The notes under the pieces are model-generated. The model saw only the letters and a list, made by a program, of their open reading frames with translations, made no database searches and was not told the origin of the DNA. Of a DNA stretch of 64,000 nt, positions 1-10,387 are shown one piece after another (the first letter of the stretch is position 1; each line of letters opens with the position of its first letter). This DNA comes from Sphaerulina vaccinii (taxonomy: Eukaryota > Ascomycota > Dothideomycetes > Mycosphaerellales > Mycosphaerellaceae), in the NCBI GenBank assembly GCA_022570795.1, contig JAKUDP010000004.1, forward strand, positions 1,550,001 through 1,614,000, given 5' to 3'. The position numbers were made by a program, and so were the translations under genes.

Positions 1-263
1 GCTCTGGCTAGTTGACCGAAAGTCTCATTGAATGGTGGAGGAGGCGTGCCCTTGCTGTCCAAGTCACGTGCGACAGATTGGATGTTCAAGTGAGAGAAGT
101 CCTGTGAGAAGAGCTGTTTGGTGCTGCGACGGGCGAGGATGAGTCGGAGGTCGATCGGAGGGTTTTGTGCTGCGAGACGTTGGCGGAGAAAGTCGAGTTG
201 GGAGAGGAACGCTTTGCCCACACCGCCGAGGCCGATGACTGCGATGAAGATTGTCTTTGCCAT
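1..263 (-). CDS. HOM6: Homoserine dehydrogenase, N-terminal part (truncated by window edge)
   Basis: The ATG lies at 263-261 and the frame stays open to position 1, so only about 87 N-terminal residues are seen. They start with MAKTIFIAVIGLGGVGKAFL, a Rossmann beta-alpha-beta turn (G-L-G-G-V-G at about residues 11-16) followed by a helix and a LILARRS strand. This is the NAD(P)-binding start expected of fungal homoserine dehydrogenase, which reduces aspartate semialdehyde to homoserine in threonine and methionine synthesis. The catalytic part lies outside the window, so another Rossmann dehydrogenase is possible. The start codons of this gene and the plus-strand gene at 505 are 241 bp apart, so they share one divergent promoter. 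Confidence 0.62.
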   Translation of the reverse strand, partial: MAKTIFIAVIGLGGVGKAFLSQLDFLRQRLAAQNPPIDLRLILARRSTKQLFSQDFSHLNIQSVARDLDSKGTPPPPFNETFGQLAR

Positions 264-504
264 TGTGAAGACTGTTGTATCGAAGGAGAGTGAGGAGAAC
301 AGAGTCCAATGGCTGTTTTCTTGTTCCTTCCTCCATAAAATAGCGGGGACAGTCGCAGCTTCCTCGATGCAGGGATCGGACGTCAGAGCAGGGATTAGAT
401 CGACGCTAGCCGACTAGCGCGTTATCAGATGCATGTGCTCACTTTCAATCTTTCGTCTCTTCTTTGCCGCCCATCTTCACGACACCGACATCCACGGACT
501 CACG

Positions 505-1695
505 ATGGAGTCACACAAGGACACCCACCTCTACAATCAGGAGAAGAAACGGAATCTGTCCAAGGGCAAGGCCATCTCTTCATCTTCGACACTCCCTTTT
601 ACATCCCAACTGAGCTCGCTCATCAACACAAATTCCAACACCTCAAAACCTTTGCCCGGACGATCGAAACCCAAGAAGGAGGACATCTTCGCAACACACA
701 ACAAGAACACTGCCAAGCGAGCGAAACGCGATCTCGAGCCAGACAACTCATCCTTCGAACAGAAACATACCACAAATGGCGAGTTACTGGACAAGGGCAT
801 GTGGGAGAGGAGTAAGCGAAAGATGGAGGAGAAAGCTCGCTTATATGCAGCTATGAAGAGAGGAGATGTCGAAGACGCAGACGAACGATATGCAGTAGAC
901 TTCGATGCCAAGTGGGCTGCAGGACGAGCAGAGGGCAAAGAGAGCGATTCAGATGATGATGGTGCTGGCGAGGATGACGAAGAGGAAGTCGAGTATGTCG
1001 ATGAATTTGGTAGAACCCGCAAAGGAACAAAGATCGATGCTATGCGTGCCACACAAGAGCAAAGGCGGAAGGAGGAGGGTCCTGGCATGCTACCTGCAGC
1101 CCCCAGTCATGTTATTCGAGGTGACACGATACAGCATCAGGCTTTCGACCTGGACGAGCCAAGAGCTGCACAGATGGCAGAACTGGCCAAGAAGAGAGAC
1201 AAGAGTGCGACACCTCCACCAGATGAACACTTTGATGGCAACAAGGAGGTCAGGACAAAGGGCACAGGCTTCTTCCAGTTCTCGGGTGACGCGGAGGAGA
1301 GGAAGAAGCAAATGGAGAACCTTGAGAACGAACGAGCCGAGACTGAGCGAAGGAGAAAAGAACGAGACGGCAGACTGGCAGAGCGACGAGCACAGATGCA
1401 GGCGAGACGAGAACAGGTGCAGAAGAAGAATGCCAAGAGGAAAGCTGATGACTTCTTGAGTGATCTTGGTGCACAGATGGATGTTCCCACAACGCCGAAG
1501 CAAATTAAGCGCTCTGATCGTGCGACAGAGTCGCCGAGTGATGTGTACGAAGAATTGGAGAAGAGTGGTCATATTGGATCGATACTGGACGCTCCACCGG
1601 AGATGATCAATCGCATTGAGAAGGCTATACGGAATGAGGAAGCAGAAGGAGAATTGGAAGTCAATGAAGATAGTCGACGATCGAGGAGTCCATGA
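505..1695 (+). CDS. CCDC174-like nuclear coiled-coil protein (DUF4078)
   Basis: Single exon, 396 aa, starting at the ATG at 505. The frame is also open upstream to 433, but the product from 505 (MESHKDTHLYNQEKKRNLSK) looks like a normal start. It is highly charged: an acidic run at about residues 146-165 is followed by lysine/arginine-rich stretches and a predicted coiled coil at about 255-320. At about residues 250-260 lies GTGFFQFSGDAEERKKQ, which matches the G-x-x-x-F-S-x-D-x-x-x-R core of the DUF4078 segment of CCDC174. Human CCDC174 is a nuclear protein linked to the exon junction complex; the fungal role is not established. There is no signal peptide or membrane segment. Confidence 0.65.
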   Translation: MESHKDTHLYNQEKKRNLSKGKAISSSSTLPFTSQLSSLINTNSNTSKPLPGRSKPKKEDIFATHNKNTAKRAKRDLEPDNSSFEQKHTTNGELLDKGMWERSKRKMEEKARLYAAMKRGDVEDADERYAVDFDAKWAAGRAEGKESDSDDDGAGEDDEEEVEYVDEFGRTRKGTKIDAMRATQEQRRKEEGPGMLPAAPSHVIRGDTIQHQAFDLDEPRAAQMAELAKKRDKSATPPPDEHFDGNKEVRTKGTGFFQFSGDAEERKKQMENLENERAETERRRKERDGRLAERRAQMQARREQVQKKNAKRKADDFLSDLGAQMDVPTTPKQIKRSDRATESPSDVYEELEKSGHIGSILDAPPEMINRIEKAIRNEEAEGELEVNEDSRRSRSP

Positions 1696-2307
1696 AGCAT
1701 AAGCCTTGCACAGGCGTGTCGGAACACTGCTCGGCAAGATACATGTGCCGCGACGGATGAAATGCGATCGCTTCGTATAGACATCACGAAAGACTTCAAT
1801 GACAGTACAACTGCGCACAATGGCATTGGTATGCTATCGCATGAACAACCTTCCCGTCTATCTACAGCGACAGCGCCGTGGGGCAGTGTTGTGCCACATG
1901 GCTCGCTGATCATCTCGCTTCTTAGCTTCACTGCGGCGACCGCCCAGAACGCTAAACAGCTTGGCAATCTCCCGAGGTACTGACTCTTCTCAAGTCACCT
2001 TGCGGCCTCTCGCTACTGATAAGAGCTCATTTGTCGAAGAGCAACCAAGCTTGGTAGCGATGCTAATTGCAGCTTCACCTTCATGATTATCAGCCAGATG
2101 GCTATGCTGCGATTGCATACCGGACAATGGACATGTCTCAGCCCCACGATCACATATGTGTGCTGCATTGAGTGACAGACTTGCGCCTCGATAGAAGTCA
2201 CGGCGACAGAGGATATATCTATGCCTTCACCGACCTCTCGACATAAGACTTCAACAGTCTAAGTCCACAACTCGAGACAACCCGATCCGAATTCAGCTCA
2301 CAGAATC
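1696..2307. other. Intergenic region, no gene seen
   Basis: Only short reading frames without coherent composition occur here. The last part is the 5' region of the secreted-protein gene at 2308. No repeat or RNA gene was recognised. Confidence 0.5.
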
Positions 2308-2907
2308 ATGCACCCCCATCTCATCCTCCTCGCCTTCCTGGCACCTTCGATCTACGCCCTTGACAAGAAATTGAAAGGCATGTCTGCCAATCCTGACAAC
2401 AGTCTGGCAGCTCGCCAAATCCAATTCTGCGACAACGGCGGCGATTCCTGTGCCGAGTGCTACGGTGTTGGCAGCATCCAGTGCGGCGCAACTACTTGCT
2501 ATGATCCTACCATTGGAGAAAGTTGCTGTGATGATGGTCGTAAGTTCTCTGTGCGGAATAGTGCTGCGTCCAGGATTGATGGATTGAGTGTAGTATACTG
2601 CGATGCTGGAACCCGATGCTCTGCTGTGTTGGGCTGTGTTGAGGATAGCAGCAGTCGGACGAGCAGGGCAACGATAACCGTCACAAGCTCAAGAACCGAC
2701 GTGGCGACTACGCGAGGCTCAAGCATTTCCACGGACATCACACGAAGCTCAAGCGCTACGACACCTACAGCAACTGCCCCTTCGAACACATCTTCTGCAA
2801 GTGTGTCTGCACCTGCTGCCACTACCAACGCAGCTGCTACTGAAGTAGTTGGATCCTTCAGTATCTGTGCCATGCTGTTGACTGCTTTGTTGGGCTATGA
2901 GATGTGA
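2308..2907 (+). CDS. Small secreted Cys-rich protein with Ser/Thr tail, probably GPI-anchored
   Basis: The protein begins with a clear signal peptide (MHPHLILLAFLAPSIYALDK). A Cys-rich domain follows (C-D-N-G-G-D-S-C-A-E-C, C-G-A-T-T-C, C-C-D-D-G, Y-C-D-A-G-T-R-C), then a Ser/Thr-rich stalk, then a hydrophobic C-terminus (VVGSFSICAMLLTALLGYEM) of the GPI-signal type. A 54-bp intron at 2540-2593 (GTAAGT...GTGTAG) is in frame, so the unspliced frame stays open. Splicing joins CCDDG directly to LYCDAG and restores an even Cys spacing. The spliced length is 181 aa. This arrangement is common in fungal surface proteins. No named family was recognised. Confidence 0.72.
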   Translation: MHPHLILLAFLAPSIYALDKKLKGMSANPDNSLAARQIQFCDNGGDSCAECYGVGSIQCGATTCYDPTIGESCCDDGRKFSVRNSAASRIDGLSVVYCDAGTRCSAVLGCVEDSSSRTSRATITVTSSRTDVATTRGSSISTDITRSSSATTPTATAPSNTSSASVSAPAATTNAAATEVVGSFSICAMLLTALLGYEM

Positions 2908-3067
2908 AGAAGGATCGAAACGTACATGCTTGCCATCATGAATTGTCAACAGAACATGAATGCTCTAATCATCAACATCGCACTAACATCAACATCAGCT
3001 ATACTTCGATACATATCACAAGAAGCGCTTTATTTGCCACATACCTTATCGACAACAAACATCAAAG

Positions 3068-3404
3068 ATGGCCGATCCACAAATGCCACTCGACGAGGCT
3101 GCTCCAGAGTGCTGTCTTCCTTTCTGCTATGATCTTCTGACCAAGCTCTTTTGTTGCTGCAGCCGCAGAAAACCACAGTGAGTTCGATTCAGAGAACATC
3201 GGCGCATGCATGCATCCAGTACTGATGACAGCCTCAAGACCAGGAAACGAAGGCACTATTGTCGCAGGGCCGTTGGGCACCGCTGTCAACATGCCTGGCC
3301 TTGATCTGAACAGTCACGCCGGGATGGTCGCCGGAGTCCGGGATTCAATAGCTCCTGGGGGACAGAAATCACATACAACAGCAGTTACCGTTGAGGACAA
3401 ATGA
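3068..3404 (+). CDS. Small Cys-rich hypothetical protein, two exons
   Basis: Exon 1 is 3068-3177 and exon 2 is 3239-3404. The 61-bp intron has a perfect GTGAGT donor, a TACTGAT branch-like site and a CTCAAG acceptor. The joined frame encodes 91 aa. The N-terminal half carries a C-C-L-P-F-C cluster and an F-C-C-C-S-R-R-K cluster. Such clusters next to basic residues resemble palmitoylated peripheral membrane proteins. The C-terminal half is glycine-rich and soluble. There is no signal peptide and no known family match. It could be missed by predictors because the exons are short. The splice signals and frame agreement support it; expression would confirm it. Confidence 0.5.
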
Positions 3405-4094
3405 TCTCCTCGGCAAGCTGAACTCCGCGCTACCACTTCGACCTGGTCGCTTACCGAAAGCCGAACATGAGCAATGGAGAAGAACTTCAGGACTGGACGA
3501 GAGGAATGGTGTGAGGTGAGATGTGCATCGACTTGAATGCTTGGTTCTTGTAGTTTGATACAGTAGGGTACTGTTACATGGAATTGGAGTGTATGCGAGA
3601 ACTGATCATCTGCTGTTCGCACATCAGTTTCCTCATTCTGTCGTCGCGCAGCTGATGTTCTTGTCCTCGCCCTCGCCCAGAGGGATTGCTGGGCTGTCAG
3701 GACACTCTCCATACTACGTGCCAGGGTCTACTCAGATCGTGGTCTTCTCGGAAAGGCCGCCGTGCATTCACGCTCTCTCCGCATCGAATGTTGACTGTGC
3801 TAGCATAATCGCAGTGGTGTCAACGTTCCGATTGCTTCAGCAAACGGAAAACACTGCGACTAGATCTCAGAGTGGTATCCGAGAAGACCACAATCCAAGT
3901 AGATTCTGGAACATATCATCTGCAGTTCTGCAGTTTCCCGCCAAGACTTGTGATTGCCAAACTTAGGGCGTGCATGTGGAAGGCAGCTATGCAACGCGTG
4001 TTGCTCATCAAACACCTTCTCTTTCGCAATGCAATCCGTCTGATCTCCCAATTTCGCAACAAAGCTGACATACTCGATTTCTCTCTCATCCACG
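3405..4094. other. Intergenic region, no gene seen
   Basis: No coherent coding frame. It contains the upstream region of the ubiquitin hydrolase gene starting at 4095. Confidence 0.45.
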
Positions 4095-5032
4095 ATGGCG
4101 GCCTCAACCACACCGGGCGTCTACGTCAACTCGAAAGGCAAGAAGACGTTCGTACCTCTCGAGAACAACCCGGCTGTGTTCGAGGAGTTGGGCGAGAGAC
4201 TTGGACTTTCCTCAAAGGTCGGATTCTACGACGTTTACAGCCTCGATGACCCGGATCTTCTGGACATGGTACCTCGACCTGTCCATGCCCTCATCGTAAT
4301 CGTGCCAGCTCCGGTCTACTACAAGACGCGGACAGCATATGATGGTTATGATGGCAACAAGAAGATTACGTACGATGCGAGCGGCGAGGCTGAGCCTGTC
4401 GTCTGGTTCAAGCAGACCATTGGTGAGCAACTTACAACTGGCCCCGCTGACTTGCTTCAAGCTGACATTCCCTCGGGCCACGCTTGTGGTCTTTACTCCC
4501 TCATCCACGCCATCGGCAATGGATCATCCAAGAAGTTCATTGTCAAAGACTCTCTGATTGACAGGCTTTTGAAGGAGGCCGTACCTCTGAAACGCGTGGA
4601 ACGAGCCGATGTCCTGTACAACTCCAAAGAGCTTGAAGAAGCGCATATGGCTTCTGCTGTCAAGGGCGACTCTCTCGCGCCATCTGCCGAGGATCCTGTG
4701 GGCTACCACTTCATCACGTTCACCAAGGGAAACGATGACCACCTGTGGGAGGTAGGCACTGCTCGCATGTCCAGCTTTGCTTTTAGACTCTTTTGCTAAC
4801 GCATCGGCAGCTTGAGGGAAGCTGGGATCCGATTGATCGTGGGGCTCTTGGGCCATGGGATGATTTGCTGGATGAAAGAGCTGTCGAGCGATGCGTAGGA
4901 CGATTCGTGGAGATGGCGGAGGGCAACCTTGAGTTCAGTATCATCGCTCTAGCGACGCGCCCAGAGGACGGCCATGCAGATGGTTCTCTTATGCCTTCGG
5001 ACTACTCAAACAATGGAATGACTGGCTTCTAG
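4095..5032 (+). CDS. YUH1: Ubiquitin carboxyl-terminal hydrolase, family C12 (UCH-L3/Yuh1 type)
   Basis: A cysteine protease that removes small adducts from the ubiquitin C-terminus. Exon 1 (4095-4751) joins the last exon (4811-5032) across a 59-bp intron. Family landmarks are FVPLENNPAVFEELGERLGL near the start, VPRPVHALIVIVPAP, VVWFKQTI, the nucleophile in GHACGLYSLIHAIGNG (Cys131, unspliced numbering) and the catalytic His in YHFITFT (about residue 205). The third triad position, usually L-D-G, reads W-E-L-E-G here, so Asp appears replaced by Glu. Between VVWFKQTI and HACG lies an unusual insert (4423-4478). A 39-bp in-frame GT-AG segment (4423-4461) could remove most of it. Length about 307 aa unspliced at that site. 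Confidence 0.85.
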
Positions 5033-5835
5033 CGGTCACCAAGCAGCACAGCAGCGACATACCAAGGCTTCGACATCAGCGACCGGTGAAGAAGAAGAGA
5101 AACAAGACTGCCGCGAGATCCGACCTCATTTTGATGATCGCAGAATGGAGGGTCGCCTCGGCTAAATACATGCAAGACAACCCTTGCTAATTTCGGACTG
5201 AGGTCCGTCTTCACAACTTCTCACAAGCTTCACCGCGCAACACTCTCTTCTCAACGTCAAAAAAAATGTATGAAGACACTTCCGAACTACCATCTATCCT
5301 CACCCGAACATCAAAGATATGCCAAGCAGCCTCGTACTCGGCCGACGCCTATAGAGCTTATAGGCATCGCAGTTCTCCTGCGGTTCAAGACGGTAGAAAA
5401 CAACGCCACAAGCCAAGCGACGTAAAGAATAGGGACTTAGGGGCGGGATATCAAAACTCTCGAAGCGTTCGCGATGCTCGATTCAGAAGGTTCAACGAAA
5501 ACATTCTGTTCTGAATGGTCCGCTTCTGCTCGTTCTGGACGCCTCCCAAATCCTTCGAAAAGTTCAACTCAACGGTCGCCACGCGCTGCCTAATCAGCCC
5601 TCTCGGCGCTTCTGGTACTGATGTGGCATGTGGAGATGAACGTGCTCCTTCGCAGAGTAGTAGAGGTAGAAGTATGGTGGTCCGTTTCTTCTTGTCGCAA
5701 TTGCTGTTTTGCGACATCTGTTAATAATCGAATCTCTGTTTTCGACCTTTGTGTCACTCACCCTCTTTGTTGTTCACTTTAGCTTCAAGCCTCGTGCTCG
5801 TAGCGTACACTCGTTTTCTCATCACTTAGTTCAGC
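5033..5835. other. Intergenic region with a possible 82-codon reading frame
   Basis: This is the upstream region of the chitinase gene. A reading frame at 5266-5514 (+) starts just after an A-rich leader but has no recognisable domain or compositional support. A short palindrome with 7-bp arms (5347-5353 and 5359-5365) lies inside it. No RNA gene seen. Confidence 0.35.
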
Positions 5836-7277
5836 ATGCCTTCTTTCATCACATCTGCCGCCTTTGCGGCCAGCATTATTTCTTCTGCGTCTGCGGCTTT
5901 CAATTCTGCTAGCAAGACGAACGTAGTTACATACTGGGGTCAAGGACCTAATCAAGACAGACTGGTGGAGACATGCAAGATTGCAGGTGAGAACCACAAA
6001 GCTTGGGCGTGATGGAACGAAGCTGATGAGTGTGCAGCGGTCGATGTCATCAACATTGGCTTCGTCAATCGATTCCCTGACAATGCCGACAATGGTTATC
6101 CAGGAGACAACTTCGGTAACGCATGCTGGGGAGATACTTACACGAACTCTACCGGAGGCAACACACAACTTTTGAAGACTTGCCCCAACATTGGACCAGA
6201 TGTTATTACTTGCCAACAGACATATGGCAAGAAGATCTTCCTATCACTAGGTGGCGCGTATCCTACAGACTACTATATCCGCTCCGACGCATCTGGGCGA
6301 AACTTCGCAGACTTCCTGTGGGGAGCTTGGGGACCTGTCAACTCCAGCTGGACTGGACCACGTCCTTGGGGCAACGCAGTAGTCGATGGCTTCGATTTCG
6401 ATATCGAGAGCAGTTTCCCCAACGGACCTGTCAGCCGACTGACATCGGGATACACGCAAATGATCAACCGACTCAAGAACACCTGGTTCCCAACAGACAA
6501 GTCGAAGAGCTACTATATCTCTGGAGCACCGCAATGCGTCTTGCCAGACGTCCACTTCACCAACGTCCTAAACAGAGCGTGGTTCGACTTCATCTGGGTA
6601 CAATTCTACAATACGCCACAATGCAGTGCCAGAGCTGGCATCAACAACCAGAACGGCTCAAACAGGAACCAGGATATCAGCTATACCAACTGGACTATGT
6701 CAACTTCTCTGAACACTAATGTGAAGTACTACATTGGTCTGCCTGCTTCAACGGCCGCCGCCCCTAACGATCAAGCCTCCTACTTGACTCTCACCGAGGG
6801 CCAGCAGACGATGAGACGCTTCTATGGGAACAACCTCTTTGGTGGCGTTATGTTGTTTGAAGCGACTTATGCCAGGAACAATACAATCTGCGGAAGGGAT
6901 CAACTCAGCTGGTACAAATCTATCCTGAATGCTGTGGCTTCTGGCACGACAGCCACTGTTACATGCACAAGCACCACCTCTTCAACTACTACTACCCGAA
7001 GCTCGACGACTACCACTCGGGCTGCTACGACCACGACTACAAGCGTAAGTTGTTTACAGAATCCGCATCATGCAAGAATTTCACTGACTCTTGGATGTAG
7101 AAGGCCGCTGTGAAGGTCGCAGCGACAAGCTCCAGCTCCAGCTCCAGCTACAAGACAACATCTTCAAGCGCTGCTCGCCACACTACCACGACGACAATCA
7201 AGCGACGGCGCTCGGAGCCCACTGCGTTTGTGACACGCTACAGGAGAGTAAAGCCTGCAGCACCCACTCCTGCATAG
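5836..7277 (+). CDS. Secreted class III chitinase (glycoside hydrolase family 18)
   Basis: Three exons (5836-5986, 6038-7044, 7101-7277; introns of 51 and 56 bp) encode 444 aa. A signal peptide (residues 1 to about 20) precedes NVVTYWGQGPNQ, the first strand of the GH18 barrel. The catalytic motif D-G-F-D-F-D-I-E is at residues 167-174, with Glu174 the expected acid/base. FLSLGGAYPTDYY is the conserved S-x-G-G segment. After residue 380 comes a Thr/Ser linker and a basic Arg-rich tail rather than a recognisable chitin-binding module. Such enzymes cleave chitin by substrate-assisted retention and act in wall remodelling or on other fungi. The last exon is supported by frame continuity only. 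Confidence 0.9.
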
Positions 7278-9594
7278 ATTGTAAAAGTACGGCTTGCGTG
7301 GCCATATTGTACGATATGCACATAGCTTTGAACAGAAATCATGATTTCCAGACAATGCCAGCCAGAATGAGCAGGTCTATCACCAGCAAGGTTCTTGAAT
7401 GCACTCTGTAGATGCGTCGTCCTGTTCGCATATGGTGAGAACTTCCTTCGGTAGTTTTTAGCTTTAACTTCCTGCATAGGTGACTAGGAGGTGCTATGCG
7501 AGAAATGCTAATCTGCTATGCACCATAAGCCGAAGTGGGAACGTGCTGCCTTGAGGCTGATGGCCTCTATCTTGGAAGTGCCGTTTCCTGAACGTTGCCC
7601 GCTGTAAGACTTCCATGCCGTTGACGAATGATGAAGCCCACCATATTGAATAGGAACTCGAGGCCGGGTTTTCGAGTAAGTACTTCGAGGCAAGTAGTTC
7701 GAGGTCTTGGAAACTGTCGTAGAGATCAAGTCCTGGCAATGAGAAAATCTCCAGACCATCCTCTGTAACAATCGTAGTCCTTTGCACGAACAGCATTTCT
7801 TCTTTGTTGCTTATGTTGTGCTGACCGTAGCCAGGCAAGTCGTGCCGTCAATATGCTTGCAATGTTCTAGACTCTCGCAGATGTTGACCGCTCTCGTTGT
7901 TGGACGTCATCTGCAAGGGCATAACAAAGTCTCCTCACACTTCACCTGCACGAGTCAACAAGCAAGATGAAGTTGTGCGTATGAAGCTCGGCCGGAAACG
8001 GCTCCAGTTGGTATGCAGAAGATCTACCACCACTGCCGGCGGCTTAGCGGGTGGAAGAGACTCCCGTTGACCGCTCTCGAATGTGAACCACCCCAGGTTT
8101 CTGGATGTCAACTTCAGCAGAGTTTCGCGATCGTGATGTTGTTGCCGTTCTCGTGGTTTGCTGATGTTCCTGTCTTCGTAGAGCTGAGGAGGCGATCAAG
8201 TATCCGTCGACTAATGGTCTCGAGCCCGGCTGCCTACGTTCGTACCTTACTACGGACCGCCGAAGCGGTGGCTTGCAACACGGATACTATGATCTATGGC
8301 ACTGTGATAGGTGATGAATCTCATTTCGAATAGACAGGTCAAATTATAGATGCGTGTTCGTGCTAGTCGCTAAGCTAGTCGTTGTTCCTGCTCCCCACGC
8401 GAAGCTGCTGATGCCCAACCAGGGTACGAAATCTGGAAAAGAAGAAACTCTGAGCCATGCTCTCCTGCTTGTCAACTTTGGCATGTTTGATGTTTCAGAT
8501 GTCCATCAAGTGATATGAGCTGCACACGTAACCTATTACGTCCACTAGTAGTCTCAAAAGAGGTACGTGAAACTGTCGTGTCCTCGTTGTGCGACTTTGT
8601 GGCTTCGTAGGGCCAGCAGTCTGTGACAGGTTTGTGTATCTATCACATGCGCTGCAGATCCATACTGTGTTCTCGACAGGCCACGTGCGACCAGTCGCGG
8701 AGGTCTGTTGCAGACAAAAGCCAACAGGATCCTTCCACCGCCATGGCGCGAGGGAGTCCGGCAGCTTGGTTCTAACGCACAGTGCCATGACGCTACGGCA
8801 GTGGGAGACAAGGAATGGAAGCCCAGTCCGCAGTAAGCGCGTTTGCTATCTCACACCCGGCCAGGCTCGGAGGGTGTGAGATTGGGTCAAAGACCAGCCT
8901 CGAGGAAGCTGAAGATCAGTCCCCTGGATGAGAAATGCGATGGAGGATGAGCACTGGGAGCGCTGGATGGTTTGTGCTACCGCCCTTGCACAACGTGGCA
9001 GATAAGATGTGAGATGGCGTTTACATGGGGTATTTGCAGTCGAGACGAGGCTGCCATTTATTGTCCCTTTGCACCTCCCTTTCCACTCTCACGGGTCTTG
9101 CTCTTTCAACATCTCACGCCAGACGAGTCCACCTTTTGTCGTACACACCTCGATCCGATTCGTTCGATCTCGCTGTACACATCACAATTACTTGGCTCTC
9201 GGACGATACAACAAACGCAGTAATCTGGCCTTGCGCGAACCTGCAGCTGCAGTGTGCATAGAGTTCAAACGCGAACTTGTTCACTTGTGAACTCTACTGC
9301 GGAGAATAAGCCCACGACGATCGAGAGAGACACGCCGAGTGTCTACGTATATGAGACAGTCGTAGTCTGCATTTCAAGACCCCTCCTTCGCTGTCCTCCA
9401 AGCATTATCAAACAAGACATACGGCGTCATCCTTGCGGAAGCCAATCCTCGATTCCGGGTTCTTGTGTATAGCGTCTAGGGTATTATCTCCTGCCTTTGG
9501 CACGCGACATCCTGCTGGAATCCACAGTCGCTTAAACATCTGAAGAACAACAATACTACCGACCTTCACCGCCAACTGCACGCAACCCAAGAAC
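7278..9594. other. Gene-poor region of 2.3 kb
   Basis: Only short frames with no domain or secreted-protein character were seen on either strand. One perfect inverted repeat (8848-8882) is listed separately. Remnants of degraded genes cannot be excluded. Confidence 0.4.
8848..8882. repeat. Perfect 11-bp inverted repeat (hairpin)
   Basis: ATCTCACACCC at 8848-8858 is the exact reverse complement of GGGTGTGAGAT at 8872-8882, with a 13-nt loop. It lies in a region without genes. It could be a structured RNA element, a palindromic binding site or the end of an old element. Confidence 0.6.
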
Positions 9595-10185
9595 ATGTGT
9601 ATTGCCGGTCTCAACGTAAACCAGACCTGTTCGCACAGATGGTACGAACTGCTCAGGCCTTGCGATCCTGAAAACAATCTACAGAACTGCCCTGAGAAAC
9701 TACGTCTGGAAGGCTGGGAACGACAGCGGGAAGACTGTCCATTCTGCGATGGCACTGGACACCATCACTCGACACATCGACTTTTCGGTAGCACATCAAC
9801 AGCGAGCTCAGTCACGTCGTCGCCCATAATGGCTGGCATGACCTTCAACGACAAACACAGCCGCCGAGGTAGTGGTGCCACGTTGACAGGCACCATGAGT
9901 CCACTATCGCGTGAGACCAGCAACTCCAGCATCGAATGCGAACGAGCAATACGAGCGAAGGATATGAACGACCGCATACATCTATATCTCTCGTCTGATC
10001 CTCACGAGATCTTACCCTCTGCGACAAAGAACTATCCCACATATGCTGCAGCTATTGCGAAAGCCGAAAGTGCTGCTTGCAGTAAGAGAGCAAGACGACG
10101 CAACTCGATCGCAACCATTTCCCAAGGATGGCAGCGCGTATCAAAGCGTTTCACTATCAACTCCGACTTGTTCAAGATTGTATGA
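9595..10185 (+). CDS. Hypothetical protein, Cys/His-containing N-terminus and Ser-rich middle
   Basis: 196 aa from the ATG at 9595. The N-terminus (MCIAGLNVNQTCSHRWYELL) has a C-x(n)-C-x-H-x-W-Y pattern followed by further Cys residues and C-P-F-C, suggesting a small zinc-binding module. Similar openings occur in short fungal proteins of unknown function. The middle is Ser/Thr-rich. The end has a basic SKRARRRNS stretch and a hydrophobic-basic region. The same strand continues in another frame (about 10224-10387: ADPEGF, MTHSRLRKAKR, SSFEDFTILHYSG) that looks coding. The end may therefore be spliced (GTATGA at 10180) into an exon ending at 10387, but I could not find a junction that keeps frame. 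Confidence 0.5.
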   Translation: MCIAGLNVNQTCSHRWYELLRPCDPENNLQNCPEKLRLEGWERQREDCPFCDGTGHHHSTHRLFGSTSTASSVTSSPIMAGMTFNDKHSRRGSGATLTGTMSPLSRETSNSSIECERAIRAKDMNDRIHLYLSSDPHEILPSATKNYPTYAAAIAKAESAACSKRARRRNSIATISQGWQRVSKRFTINSDLFKIV

Positions 10186-10387
10186 GACCTCCGCACTAGG
10201 AGATGATCATCATAATGACCAAGGCGCAGATCCTGAAGGATTCGTCAATGCCTTGGCGCAAGAAGTTCGGATGACACACTCGAGGCTGAGAAAAGCCAAG
10301 CGACCGACGTACGACATGCGCATGAACTCGTTGCCATCGTCATTCGAAGACTTCACAATACTGCATTATTCTGGGACAAAGCGATAA

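Noticed and set aside
5266..5514. 82-codon frame after an A-rich leader
   Set aside because: It has no domain, signal peptide or splice support. It may be chance in the chitinase upstream region.
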